DNA from: Ariolimax columbianus
Taxonomy: Eukaryota; Mollusca; Gastropoda; Stylommatophora; Arionidae
Assembly (NCBI GenBank): GCA_036924085.1
Contig: JAVGWX010000004.1
Coordinates: 77,115,090-77,179,089, forward strand
DNA: 64,000 nucleotides
Direction: 5' to 3'
Part shown: positions 52,621-63,148 of the stretch, piece after piece
How the letters are laid out: every line of letters begins with the position of its first letter
Position numbering within the stretch: position 1 is the stretch's first letter
Made by a program: the position numbers and the translations under genes
Notes under the pieces: generated by a model
What the model saw: only the letters and a program-made list of their open reading frames with translations
Databases searched by the model: none
Told to the model about the DNA's origin: nothing

Positions 52621-52740
52621 GTCCTATTTCAAAACATAAACTGGCTTTTTAGCAATACACAATGTTGAGTATGTGACGGTCGAGCAGTATGTTCATGCGC
52701 AATAGCATACAACATGGCCGACTCATTGTCGACTTGCGCC

Positions 52741-53200
52741 ATGGAAGAACATCAATGCGTTTTTCGTGTGTTTTTGTGTGTGGTCAAAAGATATAAAGCC
52801 TTCTGCAATCTACATAAGAATGAATATTCAGTATAGGGACGATTGTTTGGGTCATGAATGAATGTATCAATGGGTAGAAACATTTCAAAATGGAAGACAA
52901 AATGACATTGAGGAACGACGGAGTGGGAGACTATTTAATACTGCAACTGACGCAGTGAAACAGCAGATCGACCAGCTAGTCCGTGGAAACAGGCGAGTCA
53001 TTATTGATGAAATAACCGTAGATTTCAACATTAGTTCCTGTGCACACAATTATCTATGATGACCACGGCTATAGGAACGTGTGTAACATATGGACAGTCA
53101 AGTAATGGTGGCAGTGCAAAATTGGTCAATGGTCACACCAAAAAATACGTTTTTCTAGAAAACATCCCCATGCCAGTGGACAGGTCAACCATGTGCTGTC
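52741..53200 (+). pseudogene. Mariner transposase N-terminal fragment, second subfamily
   Basis: Starts MEEHQCVFRVFLCVVKRYKA; after a frameshift VYQWVETFQNGRQNDIEE, RRSGRLFNTATD, QLVRGNRRVIIDEITVDFNI; then in another frame HTIIYDDHGYRNVCN. This is the order of a mariner N-terminus (RV-x-x-W-x-x-x-F-x-x-GR; R-R-x-x-IDE...IIHD-x-LGY-x-KVC). Sequence differs from the 3.7 and 41.5 kb mariners. No ITRs were found. Confidence 0.7.
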
Positions 53201-53454
53201 AGGCACAGGGACTATGTAGGAAAATAAGACACATGTAATTTCTGGTTCGCACGTTTGTAAAAATAGTATTAATACAATTCGTGTTGTTGTTGTTCGTCCA
53301 TCGTAATCGATGAAGACCATTTTGTCAGCATTCACTGTTCGCATGAGTTCGAAGATGACTAAAATAAGCCAATCTAAGCCTCGAACTGACTGTTGCACTT
53401 AGTACAGGGAAATAGGACACCTCCATCCATTGGGGTTGTAGAAAGGTTGATGTG

Positions 53455-53945
53455 AGTTGACTTGCGGAGCGATCGTCTCTGGATAGCTCAAATTAATTCT
53501 CGATACCTCATGTCTCTGAACACCCTTCATAATAGTGCTGTTCCAGTCTGTCTGATTGGTGGCAATTCTTTCCCAGTCATCGTGGTTAATACTGAACTGA
53601 ATCAGTCATCTCTAAAGTGTGTCCTTGTACCTTTTCCGCTGTCCACCGCTTGCTCTTCTGCCATTTTCGAGTTCACCATAGAGCAGCTATTTTGGTAGAC
53701 GTTGATCTGAAATGCGCACAACAGGGCCAGCCCATCTCAGCAGCTCTTCACATATCACGTTGGGTATACTAGACATGCCAGATTGCGCTAACACATCTGT
53801 ATTTGGCACCATGTCCTGCCATCTAATCCTCAGCGGTTTCCGCATGCAGTGCATGTGGAAGTGATTTAATTTCCTGGCATGTCGACTATAAGACGGTCCA
53901 TGTGTCGCATGTATATAAGACAGTAGGTAGAACAATTGCAGCGTA
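53455..53945 (-). pseudogene. RTE/Rex-like LINE C-terminal fragment
   Basis: SRHARKLNHFHMHCMRKPLR, IRWQDMVPNTDVLAQSGMSS, LLRWAGPVVRISDQRLPK, then LLYGELENGRRASGGQRK and RYKDTL further on in a shifted frame. This is the R-K-x-x-x-FH...C-L-R-x-I-L-x-I-x-WQD ... LRW-x-GH-V-x-R block, preserved in order. Stops occur only in the last third. Confidence 0.8.
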
Positions 53946-54037
53946 TACCTTTTTTTGTCTTACTTAATGACCGTCCCTCGTATTGATCCCATCTTCTACG
54001 ATTTCTTAGCTAATATTTTTGTTGGTTGTTGTCCTTA

Positions 54038-54065
54038 CTGATGAAGGCCTTTTGGTCGTAACGTA
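54038..54065 (+). ncRNA. Hammerhead-like core, one base off
   Basis: CTGATGA is followed by A, a 4-bp stem GGCC/GGTC with a TTTT loop, then GTAACG. A hammerhead needs GAAA where GTAA stands here. Similar CTGATGAAGG..CGAAACG strings mark the terminal repeats of Penelope-like retroelements. Stems I and III were not convincingly found. Treat as a possible decayed motif. Confidence 0.2.
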
Positions 54066-54309
54066 CGTTTCGTAAATGTTAATGTAAATGTTTTTTACAT
54101 TGCATTTCGGACAGGATTGTTGGCTAGTCTCAATTGCCAAAATGCAGGATACATACATTTTAATGGGTTCCGAAACTCGTTTGTTGAACTCACGCCTTCC
54201 ATGTCTTTTCATGTGTTCTTTCCTGCTCGGCTTACGTCTGCTGTCAAATCTCGGTAACATGTCATTGCTTCTTACTACAGTGTCATCATCTGTTGGCGAT
54301 TACTTATTA

Positions 54310-54470
54310 CACCCAGCCTCTATTCTTCTAATTCATTTCAGAATGATTACAATCAGCTTATATTCTTCTAATTCATTTCAGAATGATTACAATCAGCTTA
54401 TATTCTTCTAATTCATTTCAGAATGATTACAACCAGCCTATATTCTTCTAATTGATTTCAGAAGCATTAA
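54310..54470. repeat. 40-bp repeat, four copies
   Basis: Units of TATTCTTCTAATTCATTTCA plus GAATGATTACAATCAGCTTA, the last one diverged (GAAGCATTAAGCCCACTC). Confidence 0.9.
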
Positions 54471-54529
54471 GCCCACTCTCATTTCCTCTAATCCGTACCT
54501 AAACGTAAAGGTCCATTGGCATCAATTGC

Positions 54530-54735
54530 CGTCAGGGATAAAGATAACTCTTCATGTACTAAGCCACAGCTTATTTGAGGTGGGGTGGCCAGTTCCCTTC
54601 CCTGCAGTTGTTACCTTCCCCAACTCATACGTCAGGTATCCATTTACAGCTGGGTCGACTGGAGTAGCAGTCGTAACAGGCACGGACCACATCCAGGATG
54701 AATTTCTTCCGCCCGTTTTCGAGCCATGGAACGCT
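54530..54735 (-). mobile_element. SINE family 3 fragment
   Basis: GCCGTCAGGGATAAAG, GGTGGGGTGGCCAGTTCCC and CAGGTATCCATTTACAGCTG plus GGTCGACTGG match the 45475 copy. The tRNA-derived head is decayed. Confidence 0.6.
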
Positions 54736-54799
54736 GTGATCCCAGTCTAGCAAGCCAGTTCACTGTCGGCTTGGCTACACGCTCCATACCTAATGTGCA

Positions 54800-55512
54800 A
54801 ATATCAGGGCCCCAGAAGCTGCAGAACCACATAAGCTGCAGATCCCCAGAAGCTGCAGAGCCCAAGAAACTGCAGAGCCCCAGAACCTCCAGAGCCCCAG
54901 AACCTCCATAGCCCCATAAGCTGCAGAGCATCAGAAGCTGCAGAGGCCCAGAAGCTGCAGAGCCCCAGAAGCTGCAGAGCCCTAGAAGCTGCAGAGCCTC
55001 AGAACCTTCAGGGTCCCAGAACCTCCAGTGCCCCAGAAGCTGCAGAGCCCCAGAACCTCCAGGGCCCCAGAAGCTCCAGTGCCCCAGACGCTCCAGTGCC
55101 CCAGAAGCTCCAGTGCCCCAGAAGCTCCAGTGCCACAGAAGCTCCAGTGCCCCAGACGCTCCAGTGCCCCAGAAGCTCCAGTGCCCCAGACGCTCCAGTG
55201 CCCCAGAAGCTCCAGTGCCCCAGAAGCTGCAGTGCCCCAGAAGCTCCAGTCCCCCAGAATCTCCAGTGCCCCAGAACCTCCAGTGCCCCAGAATCTCCAG
55301 TGCCCCAGAACCTCCAATCCCCAAGAACCTCCAATGCCCCAGAACCTCCAGTGCCCCAGAACCTCCAGTGCCCCAGAACCTCCAGTGCCCCAGAACCTCC
55401 ATTGTCCCAGAACCTCCAGTGCCCCAGAACCTCCAGTGCCCCAGAACCTCTAGTGCCCCAGAACCTTCAGTGCCCCAGAAGCTCCAGTGCCCCAGAAGCT
55501 GCAGTGCCCTCG
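54800..55512. repeat. 17-bp minisatellite, about 40 copies
   Basis: Units of TGCCCCAGAAGCTCCAG with AACCTCCAG, AAGCTGCAG and ACGCTCCAG variants. GCTGCAG types dominate the left end, CTCCAG types the middle and right. It runs directly into family B copy 6. Every frame stays open for long stretches (up to 318 codons on the minus strand), but these only read the repeat. Confidence 0.95.
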
Positions 55513-55524
55513 TTCTCATTTTGA

Positions 55525-55872
55525 TATCGATGCCGGACAGCGCACGAACTGCAGCGGTCAGCGACCAATAGCTGACTGCTAGCGCCAGGGCCAGTAACAA
55601 GAGCTGCCAAGATCTTCTACACCTCCACGTGGGGATCCTGGATAACAGACTGCAGCAGGGCAGACTGGCTAAGGAGAAGGGACCGAAGAGGAAAGGTTAA
55701 CTTGGTATTCAAAAATGCCTGCTAAATGTGTTGGACCGAAAGGTGCAAATATCGCAGTCAGGCTGTAAACCATGACACAACGCATTCTGTTCTCCGGACT
55801 ACATTCTGTTCTTTGCAAAGCCTATTCCAGGGCTTGGTAACGGGAGATTGAGAACAAACGAAGAAGAAGTAG
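55525..55872 (+). mobile_element. Family B retroposon, copy 6
   Basis: GCCGGACAGCGCACGAACTG, CAGCGGTCAGCGACCAATAG, CTCCACGTGGGGATCCTGGA, GACTGCAGCAGGGCAGACTG, TGTGTTGGACCGAAAGGTGC, ACAACGCATTCTGTTCTCCG, GAGAACAAACGAAGAAGAAG. It is nearly complete from the 5' GCCGGACAGCGCA to the (GAA)n tail. Confidence 0.85.
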
Positions 55873-55959
55873 AAAATCTGCACAAGGCAGTGATGGCATG
55901 GGCTCTAGATGCCCGCTCTCTGCTTATTGCACATAAAACGACTTATAAATTGCAAAATT

Positions 55960-56215
55960 AATAACAATAGCAGCAATTACAATAACAACAGCAATAACAG
56001 CAGCAATAACAAGAGGAATAACAAAAACAGCAGCAATAACAGTAGCAATAACAGCAGGAATAATAGCAGCAAAAACGACAACATCAATAACAACAGTGAT
56101 AACAATAACAACATTAATAACAATAGCAGTAGCAATAACAATAACAGCGGCAATAACAATAACAGTAGCAATAACAATAACAAGAGTAATGACAATAACA
56201 AGAGTAATGACAATT
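55960..56215. repeat. (AATAACAGC)n microsatellite, left of an RTE fragment
   Basis: Mixed AATAAC and AGCAGC triplet tract. A very similar tract lies on the other side of the RTE fragment at 57265-57560, both on the same strand. Confidence 0.95.
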
Positions 56216-57260
56216 ATATGTGGGGATATAAGTACTCTATGGCAACTGTTGAGACACTATGGGATACTAGAGAAGTACACAACCCTCATCCAGAATATGT
56301 ACAAAGACACAGTTAGTAGAGGGGTACATGAAGGAGTACTGACAGACAGCTTCGGGGTGCAAACAGGCTCTCACCTTTCCTGTTCTTGTTGGCTATAGAT
56401 TGGATAATGAAGACATCAATCGAAGGGGAAAAAACGGGTAATCAGTGAACGCTATTGTCACAATTGGAGGCTTGGACTACACAGATAATCTTGTACTTTT
56501 GTTACACAGTCATAGTCAGATGCAAGAGAAACGTGATAGGGTGAAAGAACAATCGGCCAAACGGGGTCTTCCAAACATGAAAAAAACCAAACTCCATAAG
56601 CTCAACACTAACAGCAAAAAACCAATCATGCTGGAGGGAGAGCAGTTGGAGGATGTGGATACCTTTACCTATTTGGGCAGCACAATAGACACATCAGGAA
56701 GTACAGATGCAGATGTAAGGATCAGAATTGGAAAGGCACGAGGGGCATTCCTGACACTAAATAATTTATGGCGATCCAGAGATTTCGAGATTCACACCAA
56801 AATTATAATATTCAACGCCAATGTCAAGTCAGTGTTGCTGTATAGAGCGGAAACATGGAGAACGATCAAGGTCATACAACAAAGACTCCAGTCCTTCGTT
56901 AACAGATGCCTACGAAGGATATTGGGCATAAAGTGGCAGAACATGGTGAGGAGTGAAGACTTGTGGGAAAGGATGTCAACAACCGCCATTGGAATAACAA
57001 ATCAAGCGAAGAAAATAGGACTGGATAGGATATACGCTTCGGAAAGCACAGTCTAACATAGCTTGACGGGCTCTTACATGGAATCCTCAGGGGAAAAGAG
57101 AGAGAGGTAGACCCAAAAATACGCGGAGACGAGAATGTGAGAAGGAACTAAAATGAAATAATGACACCTGGAGAGAGGCAGAACAAGCAGCACAGGACCG
57201 TGTCCGTTGGAGAGATGTTGTCGATGGCCTATGTACCGAGAGGAGCGACGAGCTTTGATT
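56215..57260 (+). pseudogene. RTE-type LINE, C-terminal half of ORF2
   Basis: It begins in the RT palm (LWQLLRHYGILEKYTTLIQN, VHEGVLTDSFGVQTGS), then 56445-57056 reads GLDYTDNLVLLLHSHSQMQE. The catalytic YADD has become YTDN. KPIMLEGEQLEDVDTFTYLG, RSRDFEIHTKIIIFN, VKSVLLYRAETWRTIK, RCLRRILGIKWQNMVRSEDL follow. After a stop, pieces ending in RCCRWPMYREERR continue to about 57255. The loss of a catalytic aspartate and a stop mean it is inactive. It is the best RTE reference in the window. Confidence 0.88.
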
Positions 57261-57264
57261 TGAT

Positions 57265-57560
57265 TTATTGAATAATAATAGCAGCAATTCTAATAACAAC
57301 AGCAGTAACAACAGTAAAAACAGTAACACCAGCACTAACAAACACTGCAATAATCACAATAACAGCAGCAACAACAGCAGCAATAACAACACCCTCAATA
57401 ACAACAGTTATAACAAAAGCAATAAAAGCGGCAATAACAATTGCAATTACAATAACAGCAGCAATAGCAATAACAATAGAAACAACAATAACAGTTACAG
57501 TAGCAATAACAATAAAAAGAGTAATAACATTAACAGCAGCAATAACAATGATATTCTCGA
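57265..57560. repeat. (AATAACAGC)n microsatellite, right of an RTE fragment
   Basis: Same triplet mix as 55960-56215, on the same strand. It starts almost at the last recognisable RTE residue, so it may have grown from the element's 3' tail. The left tract is harder to explain that way. Confidence 0.95.
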
Positions 57561-57633
57561 AGTTTCTTCCCGGTACACGCGTACTGATTTGACATTGACA
57601 ATAACCAACAATCTTAAGCAACTAAGCAAGTAA

Positions 57634-57932
57634 GGGGGATTCCGTGGCGAAGTGGTTAAACCGTCGGCCTCGTGATCAGGTGGTGTGGGTTCGTCTCCGG
57701 ACTCCGCCGTCTTTTTCACGGGTGCTTGATGCGGAGTCCCCTGCATCTCGTAGTCACCCCCTAGTCGTTTTGTCCTTGACTTTCTACTGGGGTCAGGCGG
57801 CTCGAGACGAGAGAGTGGGGATATACAGTAGCGCAGTTAATCCCTACTAAAAATAGCGCTAGCAAAATTATTTATGAAATCATCGTCTACAACGGACGGC
57901 GGCCTTTGCCTTTGCTTTTAAGTAAGTAAGTA
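57634..57932 (+). mobile_element. tRNA-derived SINE, family 2
   Basis: Head GGGGATTCCGTGGCGAAGTG, an A box TGGCGAAGTGGTT, and a B box GGTTCGTCTCC. The body is unrelated to families 1 and 3 (GTGGGGATATACAGTAGCGC, GGACGGCGGCCTTTGCC) and the tail is (AAGT)n. AAGTAA stands on both sides, so the exact target duplication cannot be separated from the tail. Confidence 0.85.
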
Positions 57933-58454
57933 ATTGGTAGAGGTTTTAGAAACCTTAACTATAACAGTAAACAGAACTATTTTGTCGAGGTAAATCAGTG
58001 GCATGAGACTGTCGCAGCGATATGTCCCAAAAACATAACTTACAGAAAACAATGAATGCGAATACGTTGAGAAATGATCAACACAATGATGATTTACCTA
58101 AATTGCTGGGAGCGAGGGATACGTATGATGCCATCATATAGAGTGAGGAGTCTTGGTCCCATACGGGCTCCAACAATTTCTGATGCCCAGATGGTACATC
58201 AGTCTGTGGAGAGATATTGAACGGGGTCTTGATAGTTCTATGGCACAGACAAAATGGAATTTAGTTTATAAAATGAGAAATGCGTTAATGTATCTAGATA
58301 AGGCCTTGACATTTGGCGGCCTATCAGAAAATAGATTTCAGTAACATTGCTGACTTCGTAAAAAAAAGCTAGGAACGACAATGTATATATTTTATGCGAC
58401 TACATGAGTTTACTTTAGCCTTACAGAGGCATGCGAGATTAGTCCTCAAAGCGT
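57933..58454. other. Unassigned segment
   Basis: Unique-looking, AT-rich. No domain or element end recognised. Confidence 0.35.
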
Positions 58455-58900
58455 CGAATTTTAGTGATATCTTTATTCAATCCCAGAGGAAACAAGTTAA
58501 TTGCTCTTTTATATCTTCTGTCGATCACAGAGAAAACAAGTTAATTGCTCTTTCAAATCTTCATTCTATCCCAGAGGAAACAAGTTAATTGCTCTTTTAT
58601 TTCTTCATTCGATTCTAGACGAAACAAGTTAATTACTCTTTTATATCTTCTGTCGATCACAGAGAAAACAAGTTAATTGCTCTTGTATATCTTCATTCGA
58701 TCCTAGAATAAACAAGTTAATTATTCTTTTACATCTTTCTTTCGATCCTAGAAGAAACAAGTTAATTGCTCTTTCAAATCTTCATTCGATCCTAGAAGAA
58801 ACAATTGCTCTTTTATATCTTTATTCGATCCTAGAAGAAACAAATACTCTTTTATATCTTCATTTGATCCTAGAGGAAACAAGTTAATTGCTCTTTTATT
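58455..58900. repeat. About 44-bp minisatellite, nine copies, moderately diverged
   Basis: Units containing AGAGGAAACAAGTTAATTGC and TCTTTTATATCTTCATTCGA with variants (GTCGATCACAG, ATCCTAGAA). Two units have lost AAGTTA, making the spacing uneven. Confidence 0.9.
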
Positions 58901-59254
58901 CATGGATCATAAATAGGATATTGTTTTCTGTGAATTGTAGGTAATGTAAAATCATGGATTGGATAGACTTCTGTCTTAGATGAACTAGATTACATTGTAC
59001 GAATGAAAAAAAAAGATGAAGATGATAACATAGTTGCATTAAAAGAATGAGAAAGGTATATGTTTTTTTACCTGAACATTTGGTATTTCAGAAAACTAGG
59101 TAGCCTGGAGCAAGAGAAAAAAGGACACGCAGCTGCATGTAATGGGGAAGGATCTACAATCTCATTGCGACAAGAACAGATAATACATTGTGACTATTTG
59201 GAAGTACTGACATTTGTGTCGTAAACAAGCGTAAACATTCCTTTCTTTGTACAG
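58901..59254. other. AT-rich spacer
   Basis: No gene or repeat recognised. Confidence 0.35.
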
Positions 59255-59320
59255 ATAGTGATGAATGTGTGGCCGAGGGCCTCTTACTCTGGAGAAACGG
59301 GTTCAAACCCCGGTATTGCC
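59255..59320 (+). other. tRNA-like fragment
   Basis: GTGTGGCCGAGGGCC resembles an A box and CGGGTTCAAACCCCG a T arm with B box. The 5' acceptor strand does not pair with TATTGCC, so this is not a tRNA gene. It is probably the head of another SINE. Confidence 0.4.
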
Positions 59321-59353
59321 ATTTTTAAAAAAATATTTAGGGTGAAATAACAC

Positions 59354-60419
59354 GAGGCGGCTTCAAACTAAGACCTTAAAAGGGATCAAGATCCGGAGCA
59401 GCGCATGAGCTGCAGTGGTCAGCGACTCATAGCTGACTACTAGCGTCAGGGCAAGCAAATCAGAGCTGCCAAGACCCTTCTACACCTCCACGCGGTGATC
59501 CTGAATAACAGGCTGCAGCAGGGCAGACTGGCTAAGGAGAAGGGATCAAAGAGGGAATGTTAACCTGGTACTAAATAAATGCTTGCTGAAGTCGGATGTG
59601 TTGGACCGAAAGGTGCAAATATCGCAGCCAAGCTGTAAACTATGACACAACGCATTCTGTTGTCTGGACTACATTCTGGTACTTAAGCCCTTTCAGGGTT
59701 TGGTAGCGGGAGATTAAGAACGAACGAAGCCAAGCCAAGCCAAAACCTTAAAAGTGGAAAAGAAATTTGAAAAAAACAATGCCTTTGTACTGTAAATATA
59801 GTTGTTAATATGTCGAGAGTGTCCTGAGTGTAATTACGGTGCAGTCGAACAACATGGCCTCATAATTGCAGTTGAAAGATGGGAGTCCTACTATTGACAT
59901 GCACCAAAGAGGAGCAACGTTCTGTTATCCGTGTTTCGAGCAGCGAAGGGGTGAAGCATTTAGAAATCCTTCGGCGAATAAAGGTCCAGTACGGTGATGC
60001 ATGCCTTTCACTCACAGTCAATAGGTGATTTTCCTCTAGGAAGAGGTCAAAGGAGCCCGATCGTAAACAGTTTGTCACAAAGTTAAAGCTGTTTTGGAAC
60101 TTCCTACCTAACTTATACACTTGCTGGAGTGAAAGGCATGCATCGCAATACTAGACCTTCAGTCCTCAATGAGTTTCTAAAGGTTTCACCACTTCGATGC
60201 TCAAAAAACGGAAAATAGAACGCTACTCTTTGGTGCATGTCAATAGTATGGCGGCCATCTTTTAACTGCAATTTTTTCGTTTTGTTGTTCGTTTGCGTCG
60301 TGATGCATGTATATACCACTCTTAACATCCTTAGCAATCATATTAACAAGTTGCAATACAAAGGCGGGGCTTGTCTAATCTCTATCCCACTTTTAAGGTT
60401 TTTATTTGAAGCCCCCTCG
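59354..60419. mobile_element. Family E fold-back DNA element, long inverted arms
   Basis: The right arm (about 60120-60419) and left arm (59354-60010, interrupted) are inverted copies: GAGTGAAAGGCATGCATCGC against GATGCATGCCTTTCACTC, TGACATGCACCAAAGAG against its complement, GCTTCAAATAAAAACC against GGCTTCAAACTAAGACC. The arms are about 250-300 bp around a centre of about 110 bp. No transposase was found. Ends are close to CGAGG...CCTCG. Confidence 0.75.
59383..59744 (+). mobile_element. Family B retroposon, copy 7, with target duplication
   Basis: A complete 362-bp copy without an internal array. It is inserted in the left arm of the fold-back element and flanked by ACCTTAAAAG at 59373-59382 and 59745-59754. 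The other arm shows this sequence once. Order: GAGCAGCGCATGAGCTGCAG, GACTCATAGCTGACTACTAG, CTCCACGCGGTGATCCTGAA, TGTGTTGGACCGAAAGGTGC, GAACGAACGAAGCCAAGCC. This proves that family B moves with a 10-bp duplication. Confidence 0.9.
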
Positions 60420-60429
60420 TATTTTAGTT

Positions 60430-60999
60430 AACATTTTTGCGCCCCGACTCCAGAGACAAGTGTTTACTATATCCCTGCGCTATGACTGTGCGCATGGCGA
60501 ATATCAGAAGTGGAAACAAAATGTCAATCAGAGACCAGTCATTAAAAAGTTCAACTAAAATTTGGCTTTTTAAATACTCCCTTTTCCAACATCCACCTCT
60601 GTTCACCATTGATTGATCACTCTTGACTCTTCCATATCCCCCCCCCCCCCCCCCATCAACCTTTATGGACGTCCATTCCACATGGCGTTGATCAAATATA
60701 CAAGTTATTATCACCTACATACACGTTAGATAAATTAGTTTTATACAATACATTATTTATCAATTATCAAGAGAACTCAATTTATTAATGTCAAACATGA
60801 GTTACGAAATATTGTACATTATAAGTTTCGAGTCAGTGTTGAGTACAAGTGATTCAATTTGAACTTAATATTATAATTTGAGTAAAACAAAAAAAAAGCT
60901 ATAGAAACATTTAAATATGCAACAACTACGCATATATTACACATTTTAACACACTCTCTAAACTGTACAGTCATTACTTTTATTATTAAAGCTATACTG
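60430..60999. other. AT-rich spacer with a poly-C run
   Basis: C run near 60638-60653. Otherwise no recognisable feature. Confidence 0.4.
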
Positions 61000-61300
61000 C
61001 AAGATTAGAAGGATTGGGCAAGATCAGCGATACTGTATGATTGAAAAGATTGGCAAGATCAGCGACACTGTAAGATTGAAAGGATTGGGCAAGATCAGCG
61101 ACACTGCATGATTGAAAGGATTGGCAAGATCAGCGATACTGTATGATTGAAAGGATTTGCAAGATCAGCGATACTGTATGATTGGAACGACTGGCAAGAT
61201 TATCGATACTGCAAGATTGCAATGACTGGCAAGAGTATCGATACTGCAACATTGAAAGGATTGATAAAATCATCGATACTGCAAGATAGGATGGATTGGT
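61000..61300. repeat. About 35-bp minisatellite, eight to nine copies, diverged
   Basis: Units of GATTGGCAAGATCAGCGATA plus CTGTATGATTGAAAG, with the last three units more diverged (TTATCGATACTGCAAGATTG). Confidence 0.9.
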
Positions 61301-62019
61301 AAGATGGAAAAAATGAAATTTTTTTTTTTAATGTAGCTGAACAGTGAAAGAAGGTTTCCTAAGATAAGATTGTATTTTTCTCCCTGGTAGATTTGTAAGT
61401 GAGTGAGAGTTACCATTTGGACGCTTATTATCAAATTAGACACTCCCTTGCCCATCTCCATACTTTTAAAAATGTCAATATGCGCCCCTTCACACCCACC
61501 CCTCCCCATTTCCCGTGTGGACCTACTTTATTGACATCTCTTAACGACACTTACACAAACAAACAAATATAGTTTGGGACTGGGAAGTCCTGTGTCCCGA
61601 TGGATCCTTAACATCTGTCCACTTATGACCTAAGATAACTTGAGATGATGCAATTATCTTCCTTGTGCCGTGTTGTTGTTGTTTGTTATGTTCGTGCCTC
61701 TGCAGCTTTCCTCTGCCACCCTCCGTCAATCATTGTCTTGATTCGCCTCTTACACTGACGCTCTACTATCTCGTCTTACATTTGTTATGTCTCAACATCA
61801 TCATCAGGTGCCCTGCCGGTTGGCGCTGGTGATCATGAACCTCCATCCATTTCTATGTGTATCGTTTACCAATTCTTGTTGATTGTCGCATATGATTGTC
61901 CCTCTTTCCCGCTATCTCTTCGTTTGTCCTGACGTGCTCCAAACCCCCTCTTCTCATACAATGCACCAAAAAGGACAACAGGTTTGTTCTGATCCTTGCA
62001 ATAAGTTGTCTTTGTGTTT
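61301..62019. other. Unassigned segment
   Basis: Unique-looking DNA with poly-T near 61319-61330. No gene recognised. Confidence 0.35.
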
Positions 62020-62430
62020 GTGCCTCCTCAAGTACTGTATCATTAGTCTTTGTGTTTGTGCCTCCTCAAGTACTGTATCATTAGTCTTTGTGTTTGTGCC
62101 TCCTCAAGTACTGTATCATTAGTCTTTGGGTTTGTGCCTCCTCAAGTACTGTATCATTAGTCTTTGTGTTTGTGCCTCCTCAAGTACTGTATCATTAGTC
62201 TTTGTGTTTGTGCCTCCTCAAGTACTGTATCATTAGTCTTTGTGTTTGTGCCTCCTCAATTACTGTATCATTAGTCTTTGTGTTTGTGCCTCCTCAAGTA
62301 CTGTATCATTAGTCTTTGTGTTTGTGCCTCCTCAAGTACTGTATCATTAGTCTTTGTGTTTGTGCCTCCTCAAGTACTGTATCATTAGTCTTTGTGTTTG
62401 TGCCTCCTCGAGTACTGTATCATTAGTCTT
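62020..62430. repeat. 38-bp minisatellite, about 11 copies
   Basis: Near-perfect units of GTCTTTGTGTTTGTGCCTCC plus TCAAGTACTGTATCATTA. Single-base variants only (TTTGGG, CAATTAC, CGAGTAC). Confidence 0.95.
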
Positions 62431-62589
62431 CTTTGCACTTTATAGGATCCACAGCATTCTTCTGTAAAACCACATTTCCGTTGCTTCCAAAAAACTAAGC
62501 TCTTGTTTGCTAATTGTCCACGATTCACACTAAGCACGAAGATTGAATCCTTCTAGCTAAATTGCTGAGGGAAAGTGCTAACAATACCA

Positions 62590-63085
62590 CGGATATTAAG
62601 TCTATGATATTAGGTCTATAATATTAGGTCTTTGATATTAGGTCTATGACATTAGGTATATGATATGAGGTCTATGATATTAGATCTATGATATTATGTC
62701 TATGATATTAGGTCTATGATATGAGGTCTATGATATTAGGTCTATGATATTAGGTCTATGATATTAGGTCTTTGATATTAGGTCTATGATATGAGGTCTA
62801 TGATATTAGATCTTTGATATTATGTCTATGATATTAGGTCTATGATATTAGGTCTATGATATTAGATCTATGATATTATGTCTATGATATTAGGTCTATG
62901 ATATTAGGTCTATGATATTAGGTCTATGATATGAGGTCTATGATATTATGTCTATGATATTAGATCTATGATATTACGTCTATGATATTAGGTCTATGCT
63001 ATTAGGTCTATGATATTATGTCTATGATATTAGGTCTATGATATTAGGTCTATGATATTAGGTCTATGATATTAGGTCTACCAAA
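62590..63085. repeat. 14-bp minisatellite, about 35 copies
   Basis: Units of GGTCTATGATATTA with TGTCTATG, GATCTATG, GGTCTTTG and ATGAG variants. Variant order repeats (for example ATGAG-GATCT-TGTCT blocks), so multi-unit blocks were duplicated. Confidence 0.95.
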
Positions 63086-63148
63086 CTACAATACTTTGAC
63101 CACATCAAACAATCGCCGCAATGCCCTAGAAAAAAACTGTTTCTGTTT

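Noticed and set aside
54644..55600. 318-codon open frame on the minus strand, the longest outside LINEs
   Set aside because: It reads the 17-bp array; all frames are open there because the unit lacks stops. No start context or domain.
55909..56316. Asn/Ser-rich protein, and a poly-Leu frame on the other strand
   Set aside because: Reads the AATAACAGC microsatellite.
59255..59320. tRNA gene
   Set aside because: T arm and box B are present but the acceptor stem does not pair.
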